Part shown: positions 17,865 to 25,946 of the stretch, one piece after another
How the letters are laid out: every line of letters begins with the position of its first letter
Position numbering within the stretch: the first letter of the stretch is position 1
Program-made: the position numbers and the translations under genes
The notes under the pieces: generated by a model
The model's input: only the letters and a program-made list of their open reading frames with translations
What the model was told of the DNA's origin: nothing
Databases searched by the model: none
Source of the DNA: an uncultured Acidobacteriaceae bacterium
GTDB taxonomy: Bacteria > Acidobacteriota > Terriglobia > Terriglobales > Acidobacteriaceae
Length of the DNA stretch: 64,000 bases
NCBI GenBank assembly: GCA_903828675.1
Contig: CAIKND010000036.1
Coordinates: forward strand, 1-64,000
Direction of reading: 5' to 3'

Positions 17865-20543
17865 ATGAAGAAACACATGACGCGAATTGTTGCTGGCATC
17901 GTCGCGTGCACGGGGACGCTCTTCTTTGGCTTCGTTCTGCAATCTGCAGTTGGTCAGGATACCGCGAAACTCCCCTACATGAATCCGAGTTTGTCACAGG
18001 AGCAGCGGGCCGCCGACCTGGTGCATCGCATGACTCTTGCTGAAAAAGCTTCACAAATGCTGAACAGATCCGCCGCTGTTCCGCGGCTGAATGTTCCTGC
18101 ATACCAATGGTGGAGTGAGGCGCTCCACGGCGTCATCGATCAAGGTGTCACAGAGTATCCAGAGCCGATCGGCCTGGCCGCGACCTTCGATACGCCGAAC
18201 ATCCATGTCATGGCAACCCAGATCGGTATTGAGGGCCGCATTAAACATGTGCAGGATGCGCGCATCGGACGCATGGGCTTTATTGGCGGGGGCCTGGATT
18301 TCTGGTCCCCGAATCTGAACATCTTCCGTGACCCGCGCTGGGGCCGCGGACAGGAAACCTACGGCGAAGATCCATTCCTGACAGGCCGCTTTGGCGTCGC
18401 CTACGTGACCGGAATGCAGGGCGACGATCCCAAGTATTACCGTGCGATTTCAACGCCCAAGCACTATGCCGTGCACAGCGGACCGGAGCCAACCCGGCAT
18501 TTTGCCGATGTGGATGTAAGCAAACACGATGAGGTTGACACCTTCGAACCTGCATTCCGCGCCGCCATCGTGGAGGGCAAGGCTGGTTCAGTCATGTGCG
18601 CATACAACGCAATCAATGGCGAGCCAGCATGCGCCAATCAATACCTGATGCAGGATCAATTGCGCGGGAAATGGGGCTTCCAGGGGTATGTGGTTTCAGA
18701 TTGCGACGCGGTTAAAGACGTCGCTGCCAATCACCGCTACCGTGCAACGCAGGCGCAAGGTGCGGCGATTTCAGTCATCCGTGGCATGGACAACGAGTGC
18801 GCCACCTTCACGGAAAGATATGGCGATCCGGCCGACAAGGCCTATATTGATGCCGTGCAGCAAGGCTACCTGCCTGAGACAACGCTGGACACAGCACTGA
18901 TTCGCCTTTTCACCGCACGGATGAAACTCGGCATGTTTGACCCGCCGGAGATGGTTCCTTACACCAAGATCGACGAGAAGGAACTTGACAGCGCAGAACA
19001 CCGCGCTCTGGCGCGCAAACTCGCGAACGAGTCCATGGTTCTGCTCAAGAACGATGGCATTCTGCCCATCAAACCCAGTATCAAGAAGATTACCGTCGTC
19101 GGCCCGCTCGCTGACCAGACCGCAGTGCTGCTCGGCAACTATGCCGGAACCACGACGCATACAGTATCCGTGCTGGAAGGTCTTAAGGCGGAGTTCCCGA
19201 ACGCGACAATCACTTACATCTCCGGAACCCAGTTCCTCCGCAATGAGGGCAATCCGGTTCCGAATGCGATACTGACGACCCCCGACGGCAAGCCTGGCCT
19301 GAAGGCGGATTACAGCGAGTCGATGGGCCGGCCGGGCAGAGGACCGGACGCTCCCGTACTCATTAGCCGGACTGAGCCGAATGTCAACCTCACCGAGAGC
19401 AATCTGCCTTCAGAGGTTGCTGGGAAGAAAGGCGTTGGCGTTCGTTGGACAGGCTTCATCACGGCCACTGAAACCGGCGACTACCTGGTCGGCGTACGTG
19501 GCAGCGGATTTGGGAGACTGTCGATTAACGACAAGCAAGTGGCAATGCTGGGCCGAGGTGAGGGAGTCGATGCAGCCGTTGGCCGCGCTCACCTGGTAAA
19601 GGGAGAAAAGGCTCAGCTCAACCTGTCGTTCGGCACCATGAACGGCGGCAAACCACAAGCGCAACTGATCTGGGCGAAAGTAAACGATGCACCTTCGCCT
19701 GAAGCCATTGCCGCGGCAAAGAACGCCGACCTCGTGATTGCTGTTGTCGGAATCACCAGCAGGCTCGAAGGTGAAGAGATGCCGGTGACTGTTCCAGGAT
19801 TCCTGGGCGGCGATCGCATCAGCATCGATCTTCCCCAGCCTGAAGAAGAACTTGTGGAAGCTGTAGCAGCTACCGGCAAGCCACTCGCCGTAGTTCTGTT
19901 GAACGGCAGCGCCCTGGCTGTCAACTGGATCAACGATCACGCCAACGCGGTTCTCGAAGCGTGGTATCCCGGCGAAGAAGGCGGCGCAGCTGTAGCTGAG
20001 ACACTGAGCGGGAAAAACAATCCTGGTGGAAAGCTGCCGGTTACGTTCTACAAGGACGTGAGCCAGTTGCCTCACTTCGAGGATTACGAGATGTCAAACC
20101 GGACCTATCGGTACTTCAAAGGCAAGCCGCTGTTTCCGTTTGGCTACGGACTCAGCTACACCACCTTCAAGTACAGCGACCTAGTGGTCCCGGCGCAGGT
20201 TGTAGCCGCAGGACAACCCGTTGGTGCTGACGTTACGGTAACCAACACCGGCAAGATCGCTGGAGATGAGGCTGTACAGGTCTATCTCAAGTTCCCCGAT
20301 ATGAAGGGTGCGCCTCAAATCGCTCTCCGCGGATTCCAGCGCATTCATCTGGAAGCGGGTGCGAGCCAGAAGGTTCACTTCGACCTGAAGGACCGCGACC
20401 TGGTGATGGTGACCGAAGATGGAACTCCGATCATCGCACAAGGCAATTACACGGTCAGCATTGGCGGAGGCCAGCCTGACACTGGAGCGCCAAGTGTGAG
20501 CGGGCACTTCCAAATCGATGGACAACTCGCCTTGCCCGAATAG
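17865..20543 (+). CDS. GH3 beta-xylosidase/beta-glucosidase with PA14 insertion
   Basis: This 892-aa secreted or periplasmic GH3 enzyme releases terminal sugars from oligosaccharides. The start at 17865 has GGAG ahead and a signal peptide (MKKHMTRIVAGIVACTG). The N-terminal barrel contains QWWSEALHGV, RDPRWGRGQETYGEDP and the nucleophile Asp279 in YVVSDCDAV, a form more usual in beta-xylosidases than the SDW form of glucosidases. The alpha/beta sandwich is interrupted at about residues 475-610 by a PA14 domain (VGVRWTGFITATETGDYLVG). A fibronectin-III-like domain ends it (FPFGYGLSYTTF; DEAVQVYLKF). As the last gene of the run, it would finish hemicellulose breakdown. Confidence 0.9.
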   Translation: MKKHMTRIVAGIVACTGTLFFGFVLQSAVGQDTAKLPYMNPSLSQEQRAADLVHRMTLAEKASQMLNRSAAVPRLNVPAYQWWSEALHGVIDQGVTEYPEPIGLAATFDTPNIHVMATQIGIEGRIKHVQDARIGRMGFIGGGLDFWSPNLNIFRDPRWGRGQETYGEDPFLTGRFGVAYVTGMQGDDPKYYRAISTPKHYAVHSGPEPTRHFADVDVSKHDEVDTFEPAFRAAIVEGKAGSVMCAYNAINGEPACANQYLMQDQLRGKWGFQGYVVSDCDAVKDVAANHRYRATQAQGAAISVIRGMDNECATFTERYGDPADKAYIDAVQQGYLPETTLDTALIRLFTARMKLGMFDPPEMVPYTKIDEKELDSAEHRALARKLANESMVLLKNDGILPIKPSIKKITVVGPLADQTAVLLGNYAGTTTHTVSVLEGLKAEFPNATITYISGTQFLRNEGNPVPNAILTTPDGKPGLKADYSESMGRPGRGPDAPVLISRTEPNVNLTESNLPSEVAGKKGVGVRWTGFITATETGDYLVGVRGSGFGRLSINDKQVAMLGRGEGVDAAVGRAHLVKGEKAQLNLSFGTMNGGKPQAQLIWAKVNDAPSPEAIAAAKNADLVIAVVGITSRLEGEEMPVTVPGFLGGDRISIDLPQPEEELVEAVAATGKPLAVVLLNGSALAVNWINDHANAVLEAWYPGEEGGAAVAETLSGKNNPGGKLPVTFYKDVSQLPHFEDYEMSNRTYRYFKGKPLFPFGYGLSYTTFKYSDLVVPAQVVAAGQPVGADVTVTNTGKIAGDEAVQVYLKFPDMKGAPQIALRGFQRIHLEAGASQKVHFDLKDRDLVMVTEDGTPIIAQGNYTVSIGGGQPDTGAPSVSGHFQIDGQLALPE

Positions 20544-20560
20544 ATAGTCCGTGTTTTGCG

Positions 20561-20604
20561 CCTGCCGCGACCGCCAGCATTGATGCGGTCGCGTGCAGGT
20601 TTTG
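20561..20604 (+). terminator. Rho-independent terminator after the GH3 gene
   Basis: The inverted repeat CCTGCCGCGACCGC / GCGGTCGCG-T-GCAGG has one bulged base and a 10-base loop, and is followed by TTTTG. It begins 18 bases after the GH3 stop. This is the best terminator candidate of the hydrolase block. Confidence 0.75.
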
Positions 20605-20728
20605 TAGACTGTACGTTGATTTGCACCACTTAAAGTCCGGCAATTTGTCCGCCGCCCTTCAAATGGGCCGTCAATACCCGCTGAAGACTCCGCCTAAATC
20701 CGCCAGTGCTCCTCGATCTCTCATGTAA

Positions 20729-20921
20729 GGGAGGGGGAGGGGTGGGAGGGGTGGGAGGGGTGGGAGGAGGGGGGTCTCTCGACTTCCAGCCTGCAGAGTT
20801 GCGGCATTTGATCCGGTGGGCAGGCGTTGCATTGACTGGAGAGATCCATATAAAGATTGTGCGCCAATGCACCGTAATTATCTGCAGTGAAAATAGCGGC
20901 TAAGTTATTGAAATTAAACAA
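20729..20921 (-). repeat. Dispersed intergenic repeat, copy 2
   Basis: Read on the minus strand, the head runs from TTGTTTAATT (20,921) through ACTTAGCCGC and TTCACTGCAGATAATTAC to GGCGCACAAT (ending 20,856). About 80 variable bases follow, then a C-rich tract (G-rich on the plus strand, 20,729-20,774) containing several GGGG runs. Head bases shared with the copy at 53.5 kb include TTGTT, AATT, ACTTA, CCGC, ACTGCAGA and GGCGCACAAT. It lies between the GH3 terminator and the gas-vesicle cluster. Confidence 0.75.
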
Positions 20922-21332
20922 TGTAAAATTATGCCTCATTTTCATCTTTTTCTGGGTGCGGATGCGCCCCATGCTGGACTGCAATCAATAAAACGTCTAA
21001 GTTAACTAAATTCAGCAACGTGATAATCAGCGGCATTCAGCAGCATTTTCATCGTTTATGAGTCCGGCGATCCCCATGCACGACCGCAAAGTGCGGGGCG
21101 GGAGTCTTGTTGAATTCCATGCCATAAAGGCGAGACCAGGAGCACGCGGCTTTAAAGGCAGCCGCAGGCCCTTCCACTCGCTGCGCTCGCTCCAGGATGA
21201 CAGCTCATATTTAGTTCGACCTTCGAATTCGGGACACTCGGACACCCCGCCCTTTTGCCAGAGGAAAAGGTCAACGAACGGGGCACGGCACCCGGAGACA
21301 TCAGACCTTGACATGGGCAGTTGTCGCGCTGC
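20922..21332. other. Intergenic stretch downstream of the gas-vesicle operon
   Basis: About 410 bases with no credible gene; the frames here have no motifs. The segment at 21,164-21,214 contains CTCGCTGCGCTCGCTCCAGG followed by ATGACA, a near-palindromic element of the type often scattered between genes in environmental genomes. Transcripts from the minus-strand gas-vesicle genes would run into this region; no clear T-run terminator is visible. Confidence 0.35.
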
Positions 21333-21650
21333 TCATGCGCCTGCCGCCACAACAGGCACGGGAGTCTCAAGCCTGGAGAGCCTCTCGTCGATCTTAGCGA
21401 GTGATGCTTCCAGTTGCCCTTGAGGTGCCTGGCTGCAAAATACGGGATTGTTGACCCACCAATCCATGCCCATCTCTTTGGCCTTGTCCACAGAACAGAT
21501 GACCAGGCGGATCTGAATGGAGAGCAACTCGATGTCAACGAGCTTGATCTTGATATCGCCGGCGATCACAACGCCTTTGTCCAGGACCCTTTCGAGGACA
21601 TCAGAGAGCGTGGAGGATTGTAGTGCATGCGTAACTGACGGTTGTGCCAT
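21333..21650 (-). CDS. gvpJ: Gas vesicle protein, GvpA/GvpJ family
   Basis: This 105-aa member of the GvpA family is a minor shell or assembly-nucleating protein. The core (about residues 13-65) is TLSDVLERVLDKGVVIAGDI, then KIKLVDIELLSIQIRLVICSVDKA: a helix, the amphipathic beta strands of the shell fold, and a second helix. Unlike the main GvpA, it has a longer C-terminal tail with a coiled-coil-like SLAKIDERLSRLE segment. The start at 21,650 has TAGGAG in front; the frame is open further upstream but without a ribosome-binding site. It is the last gene of the cluster, 19 bases after gvpK. The J versus M or S label is tentative. Confidence 0.85.
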   Translation of the reverse strand: MAQPSVTHALQSSTLSDVLERVLDKGVVIAGDIKIKLVDIELLSIQIRLVICSVDKAKEMGMDWWVNNPVFCSQAPQGQLEASLAKIDERLSRLETPVPVVAAGA

Positions 21651-21669
21651 CGAGAGTCTCCTATATCGG

Positions 21670-22047
21670 TTAGAACATTTTCCCCAACGGCCCCAGATCG
21701 AGATTGAGATCGTCTTCTTCAAGACCGAACTCTTTTCGCAAGCGTTCGATCTCTTCGGCCTGGCCCATGAGGGTTAGCCCGATTCGCTCGATCTGTGCCT
21801 CGGTAAGCGAGCCGGCATCGATGCGGCGGAGCGCCTGCCGCTCAAGCAATTCGTGCAGGAGCTTGACGACTGTCAGGACGAGCTGCCCCAGCCCGTTTTT
21901 CAGTCGCTCCGGATCCAGTTCGAGGCGGGCTCCGCGTGGAGGCGCATTATCCCGCGCCTGCGCCAGGAGCCTGTCTTCCTGCTGCATAATCAGTGCGAAG
22001 TCCTTGAGCGCTTCAGACTCGACCTGCATTGTTTCCGCCGGTTTCAT
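21670..22047 (-). CDS. gvpK: Gas vesicle protein GvpK
   Basis: This 125-aa protein is a GvpK, an essential but poorly understood gas-vesicle assembly protein. The diagnostic block is ELDPERLKNGLGQLVLTVVK, then LLHELLERQALRRIDAGSLTEAQIERIG. The protein is helical with an acidic C-terminus. The ATG at 22,047 has GGGGGAAGG ahead and lies inside the preceding GvpA-family gene (35-base overlap), so the two are probably translationally coupled. Confidence 0.93.
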   Translation of the reverse strand: MKPAETMQVESEALKDFALIMQQEDRLLAQARDNAPPRGARLELDPERLKNGLGQLVLTVVKLLHELLERQALRRIDAGSLTEAQIERIGLTLMGQAEEIERLRKEFGLEEDDLNLDLGPLGKMF

Positions 22048-22324
22048 AGGCCTTCCCCCTTCCTAACTTAAGCGCGACACCAGCCGCAGAGCGTCCATTG
22101 CCCAGACTCTCCCGTGCGGTCTCGATCGAGGTCAAAACCAGATTGAGCCCCAGATAGACCAAGTCAACGTCGGCGACGGAGATGGTTATTTCACCTGCCA
22201 CGACGACGCCCTTGTTCAACACGCGGTCGAGGACCTCGCAGATAGAAACGCGCTCAGTCTCCTCGAGCGCACACAGTTCGGGGGTGAACCTCTGCGGGTT
22301 GCGTCCGTTTTCAGGAAGCGTCAC
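22013..22324 (-). CDS. Gas vesicle protein, second minor GvpA-family member
   Basis: This 103-aa protein is another GvpA paralogue, nearest to the GvpS/GvpM/GvpJ type. The core is SICEVLDRVLNKGVVVAGEI, then TISVADVDLVYLGLNLVLTS. The [14 protein letters not shown] core of the main GvpA is altered to VDLVYLGLNLVLTS, as in minor variants. The C-terminal tail is Gly/Lys-rich. A GTG at 22,324, overlapping the end of the ArsA-like gene by 14 bases, is chosen as start because the longer open frame lies entirely within that gene. The exact subtype is not settled. Confidence 0.82.
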   Translation of the reverse strand: MTLPENGRNPQRFTPELCALEETERVSICEVLDRVLNKGVVVAGEITISVADVDLVYLGLNLVLTSIETARESLGNGRSAAGVALKLGRGKAYETGGNNAGRV

Positions 22325-24293
22325 CGGAGCCCCTCTCCCCAGCAGACTGGTAAAGGCACCGCCCCATCGCTTCCAGTTGGTCCAGCCCGGCAATCTCATG
22401 CTGCCTATAAACCAGAGTCCGGTGCTTGTCCGGGAACAGTTGCCGCAAACCCTCTTCGACGAGCAACTCACCCTGACGCAGCTTCGAGCACAATTGGCAT
22501 TTAACGGGCGGAGTCATCATGTTCAAAAACACAACCGGGACCGCAATACCCATCCGCTCACAAGCGGCGACCAAGTCCTTGGTTTCTTCCAGCGCCATGG
22601 CGGTTGGAATACTGACCGCATAGAGCGCAGAGGAGTGCGGGTTCCGCAGCAGTTCACGGAGTTTCTTCAAATTGCGAGAAATCTGAACCAGTTCCTCGGC
22701 AAATCCCGGCATAGGCAGAATCCGCTCGTACTTGAGAAACACATTGAAGAACGCCTTGAGCCATTCGTTAATGAGATTGGGGAGTTCGAGCAGGCGAAGC
22801 AGGTGGCCGGTGGGCGCGCAGTCGAGCACGAAGATGTCGTAGTTGTTGCCAGCCAGAAACTCCGTAATGCGAGTGAGCGCCATAATCTCATCGAGTCCGG
22901 GCGGCGCCAAATCCATGATTTTTTCAAGAACAACACGGTCGAAGGTCAGATCGAAGCCACTGCATACAGACTCGAAGAAGCTCCTGAGATCCTCGGCATA
23001 ACGCGCCTTTAGGCTCCCAAAAGCAGCTTGCGCATCGATCTCCATTGCGTTCAAGCAAGGGTAAAGAGACATTGGTTGGGGACCGATTTCAGCCTGGAGG
23101 CAGGCGGAGAGGGAGTGGGCAGGATCGGTGGAGAAAAGAAGGATACGCTTGTCTGGAAAATCGCGGGACATGCGCACGGCGGTAGCACAAGCCAGGGTAG
23201 TTTTGCCCACGCCGCCTTTTCCGGCAAACAGGATAAAGCGCATATCTGAAGACGGCAGCACCGTTGCATTTTCCACGGATGACGACAAGGGGAGGAGACT
23301 TGGGGGGGCTACGACCCGGCTGCGTGAAATCGGCCGGACACAGTTCCAAAACCTGGACAATGGTTCTTGCCCGCAAACCTCTTCGGCAAATAGCTCGATT
23401 CCCCAGGCCGAACAGGAGACATCGACAGCATCGAGCAATTGCTGGATATGAAACTGCTCGGCCGAAGCGCCGGAAGAGCAGATTGGACAATCGTTCTCGA
23501 AATGGAGCCGGTTGACGATCAGGTCAGAGACCGGAATCTTCCGCGAGGATAGGTCCTTAAGCAGCTCCAGCGTGATGTAAACGCCGAGAGGCTCGGCGAT
23601 GGTAACGGGCACAAACTGAGTGCAGCCGGGGTCGCAGAGCAGCGCCTCAGTGCGTTGCAGCGAGGACTTCCACTGGATGACGAACTCGTCCAGCCGGTCG
23701 GGAGCAGAATCCCGGCTGAACACCCGCCGCATATAACGGCGTTTTGCAAGCAGCGCCTCCAATATCTCCAGCCACCGCGTAATGAGTTGGGGCATGGCCA
23801 AAAGGCGCAGAGTGTGCCCGCTGGGGGCAGTATCCACCACAATGCAATCGTAGCGGCGCGACTCCACCCATGAAGAGATCTCAAAGAATGCCATTAACTC
23901 ATCTAGTCCAGGCAAGGAGAGATTGAGGAATTGTTCGATATCTTCATCGTCGAGAAAGGTGCCGGCAACCGCGATCTCACGCAACAGAGGGAGATTCTTC
24001 TGGCGAAATTCCGCCAGGTATTTCTGGGCATCGAGTTCGAGCACTTGCAGGTTGGCAGCCGGTACGTGACCTGCCAGGGAGTCGCGCACAGAGTGGGCAG
24101 GGTCAGTAGAGACGAGCAGAAAGGACCGATGAGGAGCGTGCAAAGACATACGCAGCGCGGACGCTGTGGCGCAGGTTGTCTTGCCTACGCCGCCCTTGCC
24201 ACCAAAGAGCAGGAGCCGAATACCGGTATTGTCGAAGAACGATGGCATCCGCGCGCTCGTACTCCGCTCCAGCGCATTTTTACGGTTGTCCAC
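22311..24293 (-). CDS. Tandem ArsA/Get3-type ATPase in the gas-vesicle cluster
   Basis: This 660-aa protein is two fused ArsA/TRC40-family ATPase halves. Half one has GGKGGVGKTTCATA (deviant Walker A), STDPAHSVRD, VDTAPSGHTLRLL and CPICSSGASAEQ. Half two (from about residue 350) has FAGKGGVGKTTLACA, STDPAHSLSA, LDCAPTGHLLRLL and CQLCSKLRQGE. Both halves keep the catalytic motifs and a CxxC pair of the Get3 type. Arsenite-pump ATPases have the same duplicated layout, but no arsB, arsD or arsR is nearby. Its place between gvpG and gvpA-family genes suggests handling of hydrophobic vesicle proteins, which is inference. It starts with GTG after a GAGGA site. Confidence 0.88.
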   Translation of the reverse strand: MDNRKNALERSTSARMPSFFDNTGIRLLLFGGKGGVGKTTCATASALRMSLHAPHRSFLLVSTDPAHSVRDSLAGHVPAANLQVLELDAQKYLAEFRQKNLPLLREIAVAGTFLDDEDIEQFLNLSLPGLDELMAFFEISSWVESRRYDCIVVDTAPSGHTLRLLAMPQLITRWLEILEALLAKRRYMRRVFSRDSAPDRLDEFVIQWKSSLQRTEALLCDPGCTQFVPVTIAEPLGVYITLELLKDLSSRKIPVSDLIVNRLHFENDCPICSSGASAEQFHIQQLLDAVDVSCSAWGIELFAEEVCGQEPLSRFWNCVRPISRSRVVAPPSLLPLSSSVENATVLPSSDMRFILFAGKGGVGKTTLACATAVRMSRDFPDKRILLFSTDPAHSLSACLQAEIGPQPMSLYPCLNAMEIDAQAAFGSLKARYAEDLRSFFESVCSGFDLTFDRVVLEKIMDLAPPGLDEIMALTRITEFLAGNNYDIFVLDCAPTGHLLRLLELPNLINEWLKAFFNVFLKYERILPMPGFAEELVQISRNLKKLRELLRNPHSSALYAVSIPTAMALEETKDLVAACERMGIAVPVVFLNMMTPPVKCQLCSKLRQGELLVEEGLRQLFPDKHRTLVYRQHEIAGLDQLEAMGRCLYQSAGERGSGDAS

Positions 24294-24315
24294 TTTCGTC
24301 CTCGCTCACCGAGCT

Positions 24316-24585
24316 CTATGGCTCGTCCCCATCCTCGTCTGCGTCTTCCCCGTCCTGCAGACGGCTCTCGATCACGTCCAGGCGGTCCAGCAATCGCTTC
24401 TCTTCTGCCACAAATTCTTCTTCGGTGATCCGTCCAGTCTCCAATTGCATGTACAGCATTCGCAATTGCTCGGTGATGGTGCGTCCTTCGCCTTCCAGTT
24501 CTTCCTGTGCGACCTTCTGGATCTCCCGGAAGACCCACAGAACGCTGCGGATCGGGGACAAGAGTATGTCGTCGACCAGAAACAT
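24316..24585 (-). CDS. gvpG: Gas vesicle protein GvpG
   Basis: This 89-aa helical assembly protein matches GvpG: MFLVDDILLSPIRSVLWVFR at the N-terminus, then a helical segment (EIQKVAQEELEGEG ... LRMLYMQLETGRITEEEF) and an acidic tail. It overlaps the stop of the preceding gvpF/L gene by one base (TAATG), implying translational coupling. Confidence 0.92.
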   Translation of the reverse strand: MFLVDDILLSPIRSVLWVFREIQKVAQEELEGEGRTITEQLRMLYMQLETGRITEEEFVAEEKRLLDRLDVIESRLQDGEDADEDGDEP

Positions 24586-25391
24586 TACTGCTCCAGATCG
24601 AGTTCAACGAAGTTATGCGGCGCCCAGGGCCCGCTGAAATCGAATGAGAAATTGTTGTCGAAGAGCTTTGCCGCCTCAAAGACGGCAGCGTCAAACTCCT
24701 GCTGTTTGTCCCGCCCGACGAGGCAGGCAAGATTCATGACCTCGCGCTCATTGCGACCCGGGTTGACCTTGACCTCGAAGCAGGCGGCAGCGAGAGCCGC
24801 CTCCACCTCCTGGATGTACTTCTGCCTGTCTTCAGTGAGCAGGCGGTCGAACATGCGGCCAAGTTCAATCTTTTCCATCTGCGTAAACTCGCGGCGTGCT
24901 CCAGCGAGCAGATCGCGCGCCATGCGCAGTTCCGAGTGCGTGTTCACGAAGTATTCGAAGATATTCGGAACGTCCCAGGCCACCCGCAGTCCCATCTCCA
25001 CCTTGCCGGCGAGTCGCTGAATATGCTCGTGGAATGTCTTGTGGTTCTTGGCCAGGATCTTGCGAATGTCCTCTGGGCTGGCGGCGATGGTGCCGAATGC
25101 AATGGGCAGCGGAGTGGTGTCTTCCATCAAACGCTTGAGCACTGCCTGGTGAGCCATGAGGTTTGCGCGTTCGGGGCGAATCTTGGAATTAGACAAACCG
25201 CTGACGACCGCGGCCACATTTCCGTGCGCGATAGTGTAGACATCGCTTCGCTCGATGCCGAGAGAATGGTAGTTCACAGGCTCTCCGCCGGCGACTATGG
25301 CGTACAGGTAATTCCTGCCATGAGCCACATGGGCTGGTTTTTCCACTTTCAGGCTTTCAGTTGCGGTGGCAAGATCTTCGATTTCCTTCAT
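24585..25391 (-). CDS. Gas vesicle protein GvpF/GvpL (copy 3)
   Basis: This 268-aa member of the GvpF/L family caps or binds GvpA during vesicle assembly. Family marks are NYLYAIVAGGE at the N-terminus, then PLPIAFGTIAASPEDI in the middle and the C-terminal GPWAPHNFVEL, which corresponds to the GPWPPYxF of the other two copies here. A strong AGGGGGAGG site precedes the ATG. It may be coupled to a 75-aa ORF whose stop overlaps its start (ATGA). Three GvpF/L genes in one cluster is normal for bacterial gvp loci. Confidence 0.92.
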   Translation of the reverse strand: MKEIEDLATATESLKVEKPAHVAHGRNYLYAIVAGGEPVNYHSLGIERSDVYTIAHGNVAAVVSGLSNSKIRPERANLMAHQAVLKRLMEDTTPLPIAFGTIAASPEDIRKILAKNHKTFHEHIQRLAGKVEMGLRVAWDVPNIFEYFVNTHSELRMARDLLAGARREFTQMEKIELGRMFDRLLTEDRQKYIQEVEAALAAACFEVKVNPGRNEREVMNLACLVGRDKQQEFDAAVFEAAKLFDNNFSFDFSGPWAPHNFVELDLEQ

Positions 25392-25615
25392 GGCCTCCCC
25401 CTAAACTGGACGGGCCGCACCTGACTCATGTGCATACACCAGCACTGCTCGAGCCACTCGCGCCGCGCCTCGTTGTTCAACAACCTTGTCCACCCCCCCA
25501 GCAGGGACCGCGCATCGCCATCGCCCCTGGGCACTCCCGTGGATGAGGCGCAGAAGCGGAAGTTCCGGCGATGGCGATTTGTGCACACATGAGCGGACGT
25601 CCTGATCGTCAGCAT
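25388..25615 (-). CDS. Small ORF coupled to gvpF/L, unknown function
   Basis: A 75-aa frame begins 9 bases after an AAAGG site and ends with a four-base ATGA overlap with gvpF/L, which favours real translation. The sequence is rich in Arg, Cys and Trp (EARREWLEQCWCMHM) and no family is recognised. A competing frame, 25401-25631, covers the same stretch. It could be a chance frame in the 240-base gap between two gvp genes. Confidence 0.3.
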   Translation of the reverse strand: MLTIRTSAHVCTNRHRRNFRFCASSTGVPRGDGDARSLLGGWTRLLNNEARREWLEQCWCMHMSQVRPVQFRGRP

Positions 25616-25627
25616 CTAATCTACCTT

Positions 25628-25942
25628 TCAATAGCGAATCTTGAATCCACCTGTGTTGCGCCGAGCTTCAGGCTCCGGCCGGGAGCCAACTCTGCCGACT
25701 GGCAGGCCCTGGTTCACGCTGGCCACCGCCAACAAGAGTTCCTTCTCGGCCTTCTCGATCTCCTCGATGCGGGTGTCGATCATCTGAATCCGCAGGGCGG
25801 CGGCGGCACGCTCCTTGTTGCGCCGGGCACGCTCCATCTCCAGGCAACTGATCTGCATATAACTCCGGTAGGGCACAGAAAGCTGATCTGAGCGGCCAGA
25901 GAGAGTGCGAATCTGATTCACGCCTTTGCCGGGAATCGCCAT
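25628..25942 (-). CDS. Small helical protein of the gas-vesicle cluster, unknown role
   Basis: This 104-aa soluble protein has a likely coiled coil at about residues 33-70 (EMERARRNKERAAAALRIQM, then DTRIEEIEKAEKELLL), preceded by a PYRSYMQISCLEME stretch and ending FKIRY. A strong AAGGAG lies before the ATG. It is four bases downstream of gvpN and so probably co-translated. I do not recognise a named family; an accessory assembly role is inferred from position only. Confidence 0.65.
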   Translation of the reverse strand: MAIPGKGVNQIRTLSGRSDQLSVPYRSYMQISCLEMERARRNKERAAAALRIQMIDTRIEEIEKAEKELLLAVASVNQGLPVGRVGSRPEPEARRNTGGFKIRY

Positions 25943-25946
25943 TCTG

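Noticed and set aside
20729..20774. G-rich tract as a stand-alone simple-sequence artefact
   Set aside because: The same tract with the same conserved head occurs at three sites, so it is part of a repeat element.
22311..24293. Arsenical pump ATPase as part of an arsenic-resistance operon
   Set aside because: No arsB, arsC, arsD or arsR is nearby and all close neighbours are gas-vesicle genes.
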